DNA of 64,000 nucleotides from Epiperipatus broadwayi (GCA_028023455.1 JAQFVV010000287.1:310001-374000), one strand, 5' to 3'; positions 58,401 to 63,700 are shown, counted from the stretch's first letter. Notes: generated by a model not told the origin, from the sequence alone. Translations and numbers: made by a program.

Positions 58401-58879
58401 TTAAATAAAATATGTTTGATTTAAAGATTATAAAGATAAACTAATGATTGTAAAATATTCCAAATTAAATTTTAATAGAAAAAAAAGTTGATTAAAACAA
58501 AATCAAAAAATATTTTAAATGGTTGTTTTTTTAATTTTGCTTTTTATTACATTAGAGTTAAGATAGAAAGACTCACCTTTAGTAATACCCTGACATTTAA
58601 ATCTCAATGGGCTTAATGATCCTATGTATTCAACATCAAAATATTCTATCAGTGTAGTATGAGGAATATGAGGTTTAAAGTTAACCTTAAAGAAAAAAAA
58701 AATCAAGCAATGCAAATATTCTTTCTATTTTAACTACGTAAAATTAAAAATAAATTAATGATTACCTTAACTGATATCTCACTGTTACCAGGCACAACTG
58801 CAGTCATAGGTTCAAAAGTAAAAGAAATATCACATTTCCATATGTAGTCGAGTCTTTTGATTGTAAAAGTTGTCTCAAC
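7390..58879 (-). CDS. CFAP65: CFAP65 (CCDC108) orthologue, partial gene, seven visible exons
   Basis: Axonemal protein of motile cilia and sperm flagella with repeated ASH/MSP-type beta domains. Seven minus-strand exons (58,766-58,879; 58,577-58,685; 54,051-54,166; 42,688-42,837; 25,958-26,086; 16,247-16,315; 7,390-7,473) have canonical GT donors and AG acceptors. Their phases fit at every junction: 0, 1, 0, 0, 0, 0. They give about 257 continuous residues. The strongest match to CFAP65 is the run over three exons where a Pro-Ala-Ile-Leu stretch, then an Ala-Arg-Gly-Leu-Thr-x-Tyr-x-Pro stretch, is followed by Ile-Leu-x-x-Met-x-x-Lys-Glu, and later by a Tyr-Tyr-Phe-x-Asp-Gly stretch. I recall this order from vertebrate CFAP65. 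Both ends of the gene lie outside the recognised part. Introns are 80 bp, 4.4, 11.2, 16.6, 9.6 and 8.8 kb and hold every transposon described here. A different ASH-domain ciliary protein (HYDIN, CFAP47) is possible but less likely. Confidence 0.8.
8379..8428 (-). ncRNA. Hammerhead ribozyme motif, R2 left arm
   Basis: All core parts are intact on the minus strand: CTGAGGA (8,413-8,419), stem II GTGC-CAAA-GCAT, GAAAC (8,396-8,400), stem III ACCATGGT (an 8-nt palindrome) and cleavage base C at 8,389. Stem I pairs CCTTT with AGAGG. This is the best-preserved core in the window. Confidence 0.75.
8452..8496 (+). ncRNA. Hammerhead ribozyme motif, R2 right arm
   Basis: Plus strand: stem I CCTCT / AGAGG (perfect 5 bp), core CTGAGGA (8,459-8,465), stem II GTGC-CAAA-GCAT, then AAAAC (8,478-8,482) where the first A replaces the conserved G, stem III ACCATGGT, cleavage after C 8,489. 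Stem I is better than in the left arm, but the G-to-A change should disable it. Confidence 0.6.
10889..11450 (+). repeat. Diverged direct repeat, about 170 bp, 390-bp period
   Basis: 10,889-11,070 and 11,279-11,450 share the order taataatttca-tctttg-ggc/gaagttgcaatctt-gtctata, then ttattgttta, then a gacaa-agattgagattgtt block. The period resembles that of the ribozyme-bearing tandem elements, but I see no hammerhead core here. Confidence 0.6.
11201..11259. repeat. Minimal R1 insertion with 12-bp duplication
   Basis: CTGTTAAATGAG occurs at 11,201-11,212 and 11,248-11,259. Between them are only 35 bp that consist of the two R1 ends, CAAAACTCTCCATA and GTGATCATGTGATG, joined together. It is an internally deleted copy that fixes the termini of the family. 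Confidence 0.7.
12335..12575 (-). mobile_element. LINE family 2 relic, C-terminal part
   Basis: The minus-strand frame has about 70 codons open, reading ...YLHYKDYLSDILKKCNIE..HWKDM. This fits the conserved R-(Y/F)-KD-x-L-K-x-x-L-K...W-x-x-x-A tail of LINE reverse transcriptases. The same tail can be traced near 850-960. Confidence 0.55.
12680..13120 (+). repeat. R1-type tandem unit, about 378-bp period
   Basis: A 50-60-bp block (atttgtaatacaagcttg... ggtcatgtga) occurs at about 12,683 and again at about 13,060. It brackets one diverged R1 body with a plus-strand hammerhead. Unit length is close to the 376-bp R1 copy at 206-581. This layout suggests a partial head-to-tail dimer, as in retrozymes. 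Confidence 0.55.
12964..13010 (+). ncRNA. Hammerhead ribozyme motif
   Basis: Plus strand: CCTCA, core CTGAGGA (12,972-12,978), an 11-nt stem II region that no longer pairs well, GAAAC (12,990-12,994), stem III ACCAGT, cleavage base C 12,999, then TGGGT. Core bases are intact, but stem II is eroded. Confidence 0.55.
13728..14423 (+). pseudogene. RTE ORF, part before the interruption
   Basis: Linker region between endonuclease and RT: Lys/Glu-rich, helical (KKRRNMKIYKND..., RKAVEENKSLKNVKQ...), ending in EEVRHAIKCM. This is the start of the conserved RT block in which a G-K-A-x-G-x-DGI motif should follow. The first 20 or so residues are genomic AT-rich sequence, so the annotated Met is not a real start. 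Reading runs into artificial sequence at 14,424 and stops at 14,447. Confidence 0.75.
14424..14443 (+). other. Illumina TruSeq adapter sequence inside the assembly
   Basis: AGATCGGAAGAGCGTCGTGT is a 20-base exact match to the start of the Illumina universal adapter read-through. It sits exactly where the RTE ORF loses its GKAxGxDGI motif and its frame. This is a sequencing or assembly artefact, not biology. Confidence 0.93.
14444..15687 (+). pseudogene. RTE reverse transcriptase
   Basis: Numbered from position 14,440 (415 codons). RT blocks in order: YRPISLL (53-59), QAGF (86-89), FVDYEKAFDSI (120-130, catalytic Asp), GVRQGDSISPKLF (177-189), FADDVVVFA (219-227, catalytic DD), a KTKVM block (255-259) and an SYKYLG block near 280. 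A C-terminal segment, KRLKWSWAGHIARR, follows. Residues needed for polymerase activity are present. The Met at 14,440 lies inside the adapter, so the true reading frame was continuous with 13,728-14,423 before the artefact. Confidence 0.85.
16247..16315 (-). CDS. CFAP65: CFAP65 exon
   Basis: 23 codons, phase 0 on both sides, donor GTAAGT, acceptor ...tttattttag. Reads ILHDMFIKEQLEYDEDGNFK plus FAE. It follows directly after the Gly-Leu-Thr-Ile-Tyr-Ser-Pro-Glu end of the preceding exon, as the Ile-Leu-x-x-Met-x-x-Lys-Glu segment does in vertebrate CFAP65. Confidence 0.85.
16440..16496. repeat. Short perfect hairpin, 15-bp stem
   Basis: AATTTTCACTACACC (16,440-16,454) and its complement at 16,482-16,496 enclose a 27-base loop. 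It may be a tiny MITE-like remnant. Confidence 0.6.
17850..18150. repeat. Old R1 copy
   Basis: Follows the R1 order (ccccaga-tta-tttcaatcttatggctttcagcagtgaggagc, then ttggatct, then tctaatgcat-cttccctc, then the tagtcatat end). The hammerhead core on the minus strand is destroyed (CTGCTGA, GAAAA). Confidence 0.6.
20850..21560 (+). mobile_element. LINE family 2 relic, reverse transcriptase core
   Basis: Broken plus frames read a Y/F-S-F-R-K-P-R-S-T block at about 21,145-21,170, then LFVARKMQKK / QKKCQKQ, then FTDLIKIFDSIN (about 21,275-21,310). This is the RT palm region with the catalytic-Asp motif A. A small local duplication (gttgccagaaaaatgcaaaaaa, 21,187-21,241) splits the frame. Confidence 0.6.
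22210..22450 (-). mobile_element. LINE family 2 relic fragment
   Basis: Minus-strand IQHRF-x-CTSAFNKLKYLIF matches the block VQHRLQCAIAFSKLKDEL of the relic at 790-1,800. Short and heavily decayed. Confidence 0.4.
24880..25460 (-). repeat. Two S1 SINE copies, minus strand
   Basis: 24,880-25,110 and 25,300-25,460 both hold the inverted B-box region (gaaggatttgaactta; gagatttgaatttag) followed by catctcaaa/ttaaac, acacatga-gacacaca-tgaaaaagataaa-gat and an accag-actca end, as in 4,667-4,880. They lie 420 bp apart in the same orientation. Confidence 0.6.
25600..25740 (+). ncRNA. PLE-like 3' fragment with hammerhead-like core
   Basis: At 25,663-25,695 the plus strand has CTGAAGA, stem II GACT-GCTTGAT-AGTT, and GAAAC. 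The stem II and loop sequence (gactgcttgatag) resembles the eroded motif in the PLE 3' ends at 29,930-29,976 and 43,225-43,275 (gtctgcttgtagc). Stem III and the cleavage site are not clear. Confidence 0.4.
25958..26086 (-). CDS. CFAP65: CFAP65 exon
   Basis: 43 codons, phase 0 at both sides. Starts EPLFVELFG, then ELRPAIL, and ends HHARGLTIYSPE. The Pro-Leu-Phe-x-x-x-Leu-x-Gly opening closes an ASH beta domain begun in the exon at 42,688. The Pro-Ala-Ile-Leu and Ala-Arg-Gly-Leu-Thr-x-Tyr-x-Pro patches are the residues that point to CFAP65. Donor GTAAAA, acceptor ...ttttggtag. Confidence 0.9.
26640..27420 (+). mobile_element. Degenerate Penelope-like reverse transcriptase
   Basis: Broken frames in the PLE order: a QPIRSVLLA block near 26,700 (the MGSPxxPVxAN position), YFDDALITI at 27,153-27,179 (the YVDD catalytic motif), then LIVKELNFFILDAIVLYN and HNPHIPVSDHGNHEAAMIIKIL (27,220-27,350), matching the PLE FLD-x-x-V and the H-x-H-x-x-x-x-x-x-S-HHP-x-x-x-K region. 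Many stops. No GIY-YIG part was seen downstream. Confidence 0.55.
29930..29976 (-). ncRNA. Hammerhead-like motif in PLE 3' UTR
   Basis: Minus strand: ACAC, then TTGAGAAG where CTGANGA is expected, stem II CTGC-TTGTA-GCAG, GAAAC, stem III ACC-TTA-GGT, then T and GTGT closing stem I. The same motif is in the inverted copy (31,289-31,331, plus) and in the 43-kb copy, where stem III is ACC-ATT-GGT. The core departs from consensus, so it may be an inactive descendant. Hammerheads are established in PLEs. Confidence 0.45.
30009..31076 (-). pseudogene. PLE reverse transcriptase / GIY-YIG endonuclease, N-terminally truncated
   Basis: Open from the junction at about 31,076, where upstream codons give GWIIGYIISPL (RT motif with S-P). 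An internal Met lies at 30,986. Numbering from that Met (325 residues): RYVDD at 19-23 is the RT catalytic motif; KLKFLDLMV at 60-68; the GIY-YIG domain has GVVYFIPC at 217-224, C227, YIGQS at 231-235, R242, H246, a H-x-x-DTGHTIDFD patch at 262-273 and Glu281. No stop or frameshift in this part, so this is a fairly young copy. The missing N-terminal two thirds make it inactive. Confidence 0.88.
31571..32750 (+). other. Segment between TA tracts with strong core promoter look
   Basis: Bounded by (TA)n at about 31,558-31,570 and 32,728-32,748. It holds a clean TATA box (32,141-32,150), followed at 32,177-32,262 by five or six degenerate copies of AGTTACTTTC, and less AT-rich sequence rich in ctgctgcc to 32,520. 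It could be a solo LTR or the 5' part of an unknown element. No ORF recognised. Confidence 0.35.
32141..32150 (+). promoter_or_regulatory. TATA box
   Basis: TATAAAAAGG with a GC-rich ggcccat just after it, about 35 bp upstream of the AGTTACTTTC repeats. Likely belongs to a retroelement, because no host exon follows. Confidence 0.4.
35761..36069 (-). CDS. Hypothetical 102-residue frame, palindrome left arm
   Basis: Open frame mirrored at 37,592-37,900. Starts MLLKINILSLFNLRLKFVV, contains a C-x-x-C (RCIQCNK), a Lys-rich middle and a GIRLIIPSIGKRKCAAYEA tail. The two copies differ by one residue (Arg here, Trp there). Being open in both arms shows only that the arms are nearly identical. I recognise no family. 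Confidence 0.25.
   Translation of the reverse strand: MLLKINILSLFNLRLKFVVKLASIHLIYRCIQCNKIRQHKKLREEIASHEIGILHLSAKKSNKTKNSIERNCGIRLIIPSIGKRKCAAYEAILPVANQYYIY
36813..36850. repeat. Palindrome centre
   Basis: GGCGCCCTG (36,813-36,821) and CAGGGCGCC (36,842-36,850) enclose the only 20 unpaired central bases, tagcgcagtttacgttaagt. A GC-rich clamp at the centre, with A/T runs (36,735-36,760 and 36,901-36,926) about 70 bp to either side. Confidence 0.85.
37592..37900 (+). CDS. Hypothetical 102-residue frame, palindrome right arm
   Basis: Mirror copy of 35,761-36,069. A second mirrored pair, 35,002-35,247 and 38,421-38,666 (shared part PICHIVIIII), is frameshifted at its N-terminus between arms, which argues against a conserved protein there. 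Confidence 0.25.
   Translation: MLLKINILSLFNLRLKFVVKLASIHLIYRCIQCNKIWQHKKLREEIASHEIGILHLSAKKSNKTKNSIERNCGIRLIIPSIGKRKCAAYEAILPVANQYYIY
39006..39792 (-). mobile_element. Possible 3' LTR of the Ty3/gypsy remnant
   Basis: Immediately after the pol C-terminus on the minus strand is a purine run (gtggagtagggtgaggtgg, complement of 39,796-39,814) like a polypurine tract, followed by a TG start at about 39,792. A matching CA end would be at 39,006, next to the palindrome. No second LTR is in the window to confirm this. Confidence 0.35.
39858..41590 (-). pseudogene. Decayed Ty3/gypsy pol: RNase H and integrase
   Basis: Minus strand, in order: RNase H (KNYSQIDKEVLLIVFALKKFH at 41,385-41,450; MDNKLLLGILAHDKLAPE from 41,336; LNYLKRKEITYANALSRC), integrase zinc-binding part (NHPEVV, CIECQ near 40,780), integrase core (PWKRFHINHAGPIGG; VSDNMAGF; NGMVKKAVQKIKKALR) and a C-terminal RNTWIKGTIQKIL...RGHENHVR near 40,090-40,180. 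The core has lost catalytic residues: Asn replaces the first Asp (HINHAG), and Lys replaces the final Glu (NGMVKK). There are several stops and shifts. The RT lies upstream and is mostly missing. Confidence 0.85.
42340..42540. repeat. Short R1 foldback remnant
   Basis: Plus-oriented R1 pieces (cccatcctcagacttatttttgactt at 42,366-42,391) are followed by inverted ones (gaagacaaatgacagaaactagtttgggg, 42,443-42,471). The pattern is the one seen at 49,896-50,800 but much older. GAAACTAGTT remains, and the CUGANGA core is lost. Confidence 0.5.
42688..42837 (-). CDS. CFAP65: CFAP65 exon
   Basis: 50 codons, phase 0 both sides, donor GTAAGA, acceptor ...ttattgtag. Starts FMIDNSESAFRI and ends RKVACIIHNQ. 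The pattern F-x-I-x-P-x-x-G-x-L...I-x-V-x-F-x-P...YY is a textbook ASH/MSP beta-sandwich repeat. Confidence 0.9.
43128..43395 (+). mobile_element. PLE 3' end fragment
   Basis: Starts inside the endonuclease C-terminus (gaagcaattaacttattta), parallel to 31,177-31,197, and runs through the 3' UTR to (TA)n at 43,375-43,390. The hammerhead-like motif (43,225-43,275) keeps ACAC/GTGT and ACC/GGT pairs while loop bases differ from the 30-kb copy. Confidence 0.8.
43724..43731 (+). promoter_or_regulatory. TATA-like box in an LTR-like segment
   Basis: TATAAAAA preceded by several cg-containing motifs and followed at 43,836-43,842 by AATAAAG, a spacing like an LTR. No partner LTR or coding part found nearby. 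Confidence 0.25.
44540..44815 (+). repeat. Degenerate tandem repeat, about 65-75-bp unit
   Basis: Three to four units each show aatgg-aga-acaagc/aagcca, then caa-tc-a-ttca, then atcttgaaagtat-like sequence, then c-gtaataactttttt. Units begin near 44,570, 44,637, 44,704 and 44,777. Not coding. Confidence 0.55.
46341..46415 (+). repeat. ATC/ATT trinucleotide microsatellite
   Basis: Imperfect run of tcatca and ttatta triplets. Shorter atcatcatc runs flank it at 45,742 and 46,030. Confidence 0.9.
47431..47835. repeat. 405-bp near-perfect hairpin element (R3)
   Basis: Arms about 47,431-47,627 and 47,639-47,835, symmetric about 47,633, with an 11-base loop. Very few mismatches (for example tcc/tgc at 47,555 and its partner), so it is recent or kept alike. 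The left end abuts gttacaatatatatatatat. No hammerhead core and no ORF were seen. Confidence 0.85.
48195..48246 (-). ncRNA. Hammerhead ribozyme motif, R4 copy A
   Basis: Minus strand: stem I CCTTCA / TGAAGG, core CTGACATGAG, stem II GAG...CTC, GAAAC (48,211-48,215), stem III AC-CAGG-GT, cleavage base C (48,204). Relative to CUGAUGA-GAG the core has two or three altered bases. Confidence 0.55.
48610..48659 (-). ncRNA. Hammerhead ribozyme motif, R4 copy B
   Basis: Minus strand: core TTGATGTGAG, GAAAC, stem III ACCATGGT, cleavage base C (48,618), then TGAAGG. Together, copies A, B and C suggest an ancestral core CTGATGTGAG, one base from consensus. Confidence 0.5.
48853..48907 (+). ncRNA. Hammerhead ribozyme motif, R4 copy C
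   Basis: Plus strand: CCTTCA, core CTGACGTGAG (from 48,865), stem II TGAG...CTCA, AAAAC (48,886-48,890) in place of GAAAC, stem III ACCATGGT, cleavage after 48,897, then TGAAGG. Stem I is perfect over six pairs. Confidence 0.5.
50064..50122 (-). ncRNA. Hammerhead ribozyme motif, R1
   Basis: Minus strand: stem I ATCCAA/TTGGAT plus TCCTCA/TGGGGA around an internal loop GGC/TA, core CTGATGA (consensus), stem II GGC-CACAA-GCC flanked by A.A, GAAAC, stem III ACTAGT (palindromic), cleavage after C. The A.A next to the core, where G-C is usual, may lower activity. Confidence 0.75.
50624..50682 (+). ncRNA. Hammerhead ribozyme motif, R1, opposite strand
   Basis: Same 59 bases as 50,064-50,122 on the plus strand, with core CTGATGA at 50,639-50,645 and cleavage after C at 50,669. 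Transcripts of either strand would contain one potentially active copy and one antisense copy. Confidence 0.75.
53238..53525 (+). pseudogene. Isolated GIY-YIG endonuclease fragment of a second PLE family
   Basis: 95 codons: KIYRMTCP (6-13), YYGKT (21-25), R32, K37, H56, NHEFE (61-65), E75 and IKEAWFI (83-89), the order of PLE GIY-YIG domains. The first Gly of the GIY motif is replaced by Lys. Sequence differs strongly from the 30-kb element. No reverse transcriptase upstream and no 3' UTR match. The lysine-rich, open frame could also be an exapted piece, but a PLE relic is simpler. Confidence 0.7.
54051..54166 (-). CDS. CFAP65: CFAP65 exon
   Basis: 116 bases, starting with two bases that complete a split Gly codon and ending in phase 0. 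Reads SEVTISNCLLNMGII...ISFQILEISNPSEE...APFQ, the N-terminal strands of an ASH domain (L-x-x-G-x-I-x-V-G...I-x-N-x-S). Donor GTATGC, acceptor ...atttttag. Confidence 0.88.
54167..58576. other. CFAP65 intron, 4.4 kb
   Basis: Contains S1 SINE copies at 55,060-55,690. The rest (54,167-55,050 and 55,700-58,576) is AT-rich with no gene. There is a C-run near 57,048 and no coding pattern on either strand. Confidence 0.7.
55060..55690 (+). repeat. S1 tRNA-derived SINE copies
   Basis: Two heads: at 55,085-55,135 gttgctgagtggagaatg... gagttcaatccc shows both A-box-like and B-box-like elements of a Leu/Ser-type tRNA, and at 55,575-55,640 a second head (gagctcaaatcc). Each is followed by the same tail (aagaaacattca-tataagc...actgccttagaattata). 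The segment between repeats the longer form at 5,200-5,590. Confidence 0.65.
58577..58685 (-). CDS. CFAP65: CFAP65 exon
   Basis: 36 codons plus one base (phase 1 end). Reads VNFKPHIPHTTLIEYFDV then GSLSPLRFKCQGITK. F-x-P...T-x-L-x-x-YF-x-V...L-x-x-x-C-x-G is the C-terminal half of an ASH domain. Donor GTGAGT, acceptor ...tctttaag. Confidence 0.88.
58686..58765 (-). other. Short 80-bp CFAP65 intron
   Basis: The only small intron in the visible gene. GTAAT donor and TTTAAG acceptor. Its conserved reading phase confirms the exon pair. Confidence 0.85.
58766..58879 (-). CDS. CFAP65: CFAP65 exon, most upstream recognised
   Basis: 38 codons, phase 0 both sides. Reads VETTFTIKRLDYIW then FTFEP..AVVPGNSEISVK. 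The F-x-x-x-P...V-x-PG-x-x-x-x-V edge is the first half of an ASH domain completed by the next exon. Upstream exons must exist but were not found in the remaining 5.1 kb. Confidence 0.85.
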
Positions 58880-58940
58880 CTATAATTAATATAAAATTAT
58901 CATTATAAGTGTACATGTATGTGTGTGTATGTATATATAA

Positions 58941-59010
58941 GGGTCTCTTGGAGATATCATTTAGGACTAAAGCTTCTGCAATCCTATCTATGAACTGGAG
59001 TTCGAATCCA
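58941..59010 (+). repeat. tRNA-like head of a second SINE family (S2)
   Basis: GGAGTTCGAATCC (58,997-59,009) is a perfect B-box. A plausible A-box-like stretch lies about 45 bp before it. A functional tRNA cannot be folded. About 190 bp of SINE-like body may follow. Confidence 0.45.
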
Positions 59011-60590
59011 TGTCAAATAAAATTATTTTCATGTGACAAGATTTTTCTTTCATATAGTTGACCCATATTAAATACAGCTAATCACCCTAAATCCAATTGA
59101 TAAGTCTATTTTTCTTCTGCTTCACCACTTCTCTATGAGGGATAGTTAGAAAAACCTTTGTCATGTAATGGATTACTGATTAAAAAAGGCTATTTATCTT
59201 TATCTTTTATCTATATACATATATAGATTGCAGAAAGGAGTTCACTGTTGACTGAAAGGAAACTCTTTGAGACCTTAAAGGAATCAAGCAGGGAAAATGC
59301 CTAGTGTCCATTCCAGATGTTGCTAGTGTGTAATCATTTATATGGTAATAAACATGAATGAGATGCTCACCAATATGCATTAGCCACTGTGATTAGTCAA
59401 GTGGATTTTTATCTTTGAGTTTATGATGAATAAACTTATAGATCTTTCCTCTTAGTTGCTTCATAGTTTTTAGCTGAAAAAAACAATTTTTTCATGAAGG
59501 ATGAATATAGTATGAATGATTTTTTTTATTAGAAAATTAAATTATAATCCACATTGCCAATTTCTGATGACTTTTTTAATTTAACTACTTCTATCTGCAT
59601 TACCTATCATACTTCAAACTTTATTGAATTAATGATACTAAATAAATTTTCTGACATGATCTATAAACTTTTGAATTATATACTATCTTTTTTTTTTACT
59701 AATATTGCACAGACAGATTTTAAACTTGTAAACTCTTTACTTTCCAATATATACAAACACATTGATCTATAACATTAATCTTTACATTCATAGTCAGATG
59801 AAATTATCTAATTTAAAAAAAATTATTCTATCTTGTGGCAGAATATTCTATAAGCGCAAGTATACCTACTTGTTAACTTTATCTCAAGCATATTCTCTAA
59901 TTTAAACTTAAATCACCTCATCCCAAAGAGTTCCAAGGTACTAAGACTTCTTGGTATAATTTGTTGTAATAGTTATAAAATCTTAATAATAATATTTAAC
60001 AACCGTGCAGTTAACGCTTGAAGAAAACACATATTTAATGTGATATCCATTACATCTCTTTATTAAATTCAGTACACTCTGTCCAAATGCATATTATCCA
60101 ATGCACAATTATTTGTGTTTGAAAAAAGATTTAAGTGATATAGAAAAATGCTTTAAAATAAAAAAAATACTTACATGGATATCTTGTCTTTATACATCTT
60201 CATACATTGATAACAGTGATCATTCATGTTTCTCCATTTAAATTCTTCAGTTCACAAATTATGAAAAGTCCTGGATTATATTTTGTTCTGAAAACATTAG
60301 TATTATTCTGATGATTTTTAAAACCTGAACAGATAATTATTGTCATTAGCAGCAAAAATTAATTTGCTTTGCTAAGGAGAATATCTTAAACCAAATTCCA
60401 ATGTATGTAGTATGAATTTCAAGATTCAGATATTCAAGTTCATTTATCAATGAGGCCAAGACAAATATTTAAAAGAGATTTCTGATTTCTTATTCATATA
60501 TGGATTGTTTTTACAAGCACAATTCACTATTTCAATTTACAATATATTGTGATTTTTTTTAATAATTGCTAAAATATTTGTTTGGCAAAC

Positions 60591-60731
60591 AATACAATAT
60601 TTGATAAACAGAGCAAAACTCTCCATACAGTATTGCCACCTGTGCTAAACAGAGTAATCAATGGATGCCAGAAGGCTTGTGCATAAAATCCCTATCTAAT
60701 GCCTAATGCTTAATGGTTTAATACAATATTT
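60591..60731. repeat. Internally deleted R1 insertion with 12-bp duplication
   Basis: AATACAATATTT at 60,591-60,602 and 60,720-60,731 flanks 117 bp that start with the R1 5' part (gagcaaaactctccatac... ggatgccagaaggcttgtgc) and end in taatggttt, like the R1 tail. The hammerhead is lost in the deletion. Confidence 0.7.
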
Positions 60732-63700
60732 AGACTTACAATAGTCACACAAGATGAGAGAAGATAAACACAAACTTGCAAAAGTCTGCAAGCAATAATA
60801 AAAGTAAAAGAATGAAAGAGCAAAATAATGTAAAATATTTTTAGCTTCTTTTTATAGCCTCCTCAGTGTCTTTTTACTAAATATTAATTAAGTTGTTCAT
60901 AAAACTAGTCATCTACCTTCAAAAGATTTACTACTAATATATAATTTGTTGCAGAAAAAAGGATTCAAACATGCTTCCTAAGTTTTAAAAAAAGTCCTAT
61001 AAAAAAGATTGTTTTAAATTTTCTTTCCTTTTTTTCTTAATTAAATTGTTACTTAATTAAACACACTGGGAGAATTTATAAACTACATTTATATATATAA
61101 AAAAATTTACATTGTATAGACTTTATTAAAATTTATTTAGTTCAAGTTTTAAAAAATTATTTATTTAAACTTTTAATATTTACTTATAATTGAACTGTTT
61201 TATGTTTATAATGATGCATTTTTACATGCTCATATTCACTTTGGATATATAGATTATACTCTATTTATATAAATCTAACTAAAAGTATTTAATTTTTTTT
61301 TATCTTTCTAATTTTTTCATATCTTATCCTATATATATTTCTTTAATTTCATCACCAAAAAATTTATTTATATATATATATTGTAACCTTATATTTATCC
61401 TATAGGGATTAAATATAACAGATAGTACTTTAAAAATTTTACTAAAATAAATATAACCCTACAATAAATAAACTCTACTATTTTTAAGCAGTACTCTTAA
61501 GTATTAATAAAATATCTTTGTTAAATATGTTTGAATGATAATTACTAAAAGAATATCAATGAACTTATTTAATAATTGCTTAAAATCTGAAGTTGATAAG
61601 TTAAACTTGGATAAAGGTTAGTTTAAAATGGACTATGTTTGAATTGATTGTATGTTTGTTTTGCTATTTGTTAAAAAAAATATTATTTACTAATCTGTGT
61701 TAAAATGCATTTAAAATAAGTTATTAAAGCAGTAGTTAATTCATATAATATCTATTTAAAATTAGAATTTAATAGCAGGTTTGAAATGGGTTTTATCTTA
61801 AATGAGTTTTAGTAAGCAAATTTAGTGGCTATCTTTTAAAATAATGATTATTAATTGGCAGCAAATTTTATAGTTTTCTTAATCATTTCCAAGTTTCCTT
61901 AATCATGTCTAGTATATGTGTGTGCAAATATTTATGATGCATGTTAAAAAAGTGAAGTTTAAAAGGAATTGTTTAAAGATGTTAATTATCTTTAAAAATA
62001 ATATAGTTTATAAATGGATATTTTAACGTTAAATAATTTAATGATATACTCTAAGTAAAAGGTATTTATTTTAAAGTAAAGATATTGTTTTAAAATTAAA
62101 TACATGATTTTATTTGGTAATTAAATAAAGTTAAAAAATTTAATTATATTTTAATTATTTTTACTGTCTAGACATCACATGTTTAGATCTATTCTTAGGT
62201 GTCTTAATTAGTAAAAGTTCAAGGACAAATCTATAAGTACATGACCTGCTTAATATAAGGTTAAAAATGTTAATCAATTTCAAAAATCCCATCCCAATAG
62301 TAATTAATGAATGTTTAATTAAGTCATATGACAAACTCTGAAGTAAAAAGAATAAACACACACATATTTAAAATTTTTAAAAACCCAGAAAAATAAAATT
62401 ACTTCTTCCCAATTATATCTTATTTAATTATTATTTTCTGTTCAACATAATTAATATTTTTTAAAAGCTTATTATTCTGTTCAACTTAATATTGCCAAAG
62501 CAATGTCTCAATTTTATTATGGAACTGTTTGTGATCTGTTTATTACTTGCTGTACCTATTATTTGCTCTTCTCCACTTAAAAAATTAAAATTGCAGATGT
62601 TTTTCAAAAAATTACTTGCTTTAAAATGTTTGCTTGTTCATTTTTTTTCCTCTACATTAATAAACCTAAGCTATATTTTTTTGCAAAATGGAACGATTCC
62701 TCAATTAAAGGTTATTGTCATTTTAAATAATAAAAAATACTTTCAACTCTCAATTTAGTTAAATGTAGTAAAACAAATGTAATGTGTATTTATTGTTTTA
62801 TGAAATTGATTTATCTTATTCTTATTGTATTATTATAATTATATTCATGCAGTCCTAATTATTATTTTATATGTCATATAATAATATACATGCCTTAAAG
62901 GGATTTGGTAAGAAAAAATATCTAGGTAAAAGGTTTTTAATGTACAAATTTTTAAGTGTTCTTGGAATTTTATTCCAATGTGTTAAAATTGTATTACTGT
63001 GCACAGGGTTAAAACAGCTTTTCTACATTTGCTATGTATATGAATGAAATGTTTGGAAGTCAGTGTGTGAATTGGGACAGCTATTAAAATTTCTTAATAG
63101 TTGTTATTGCTTTGCAATTATAGTGCATTAGTTTGCATATATTTTTAGACCAAGTATGTATTATTGTGCATATAAGTATGTATGCAAATTATATATTCAT
63201 TTATTATCAAATTCATGGCTTGTTCATTTATTAATTGATATGCTACTTGGAGACATAATATATATTTCAGCATTTTAGGAGGATGGTTGTCCTTATTGTT
63301 GTATTTGTTAAGCCCCTTCATGAAAAAGAAAATTTGGCTTATTTGCTTTGGCACTGCCAGATTGAGTGGCCAGTTGCCAATTTATTTATTTCTCACCATC
63401 CATTTGCCTTTAGCTCTATATTAGTAGTGGGTATTTTATTGTGAGAACTTTTAAACACTTGTCCATCTATGCAATTGTTTTGCTAGCTCTACTACAATTT
63501 GATTATAGAGATGTTAGTTTATTGTTAGTATTGAGCTTTTATTTCACCCCTCATATATATTAATACATTTAAACTTATATATTTATTTTTTAGTTATATC
63601 CAGCTATCAATGCAATGTCATTAGAATTATATGTCCATGCTGATTTTTAAATATTGCTGGTACTATAGTTTTTAATATCATCTTTAGTAGTCTGTCTACA

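Noticed and set aside
58941-59010. Functional tRNA gene
   Set aside because: B-box is perfect but no cloverleaf can be folded. Treated as a SINE head.
60177-60246. Minus-strand candidate exon ending in GTAAGTATT
   Set aside because: The only open frame ends in the wrong phase for the exon at 58,766-58,879.
60740-60785. Minus-strand 46-base stretch with a good acceptor (ttgcttgcag) and donor (GTAAGT)
   Set aside because: The phase fitting the next CFAP65 exon gives a Cys/Leu-rich peptide unlike an ASH domain, and it borders an R1 insertion. Probably a chance splice-site pair.
62492-62758. 88-codon hydrophobic open frame
   Set aside because: No signal-peptide cleavage pattern, domain or splice partner. 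AT-rich sequence readily yields Leu/Phe/Ile frames.
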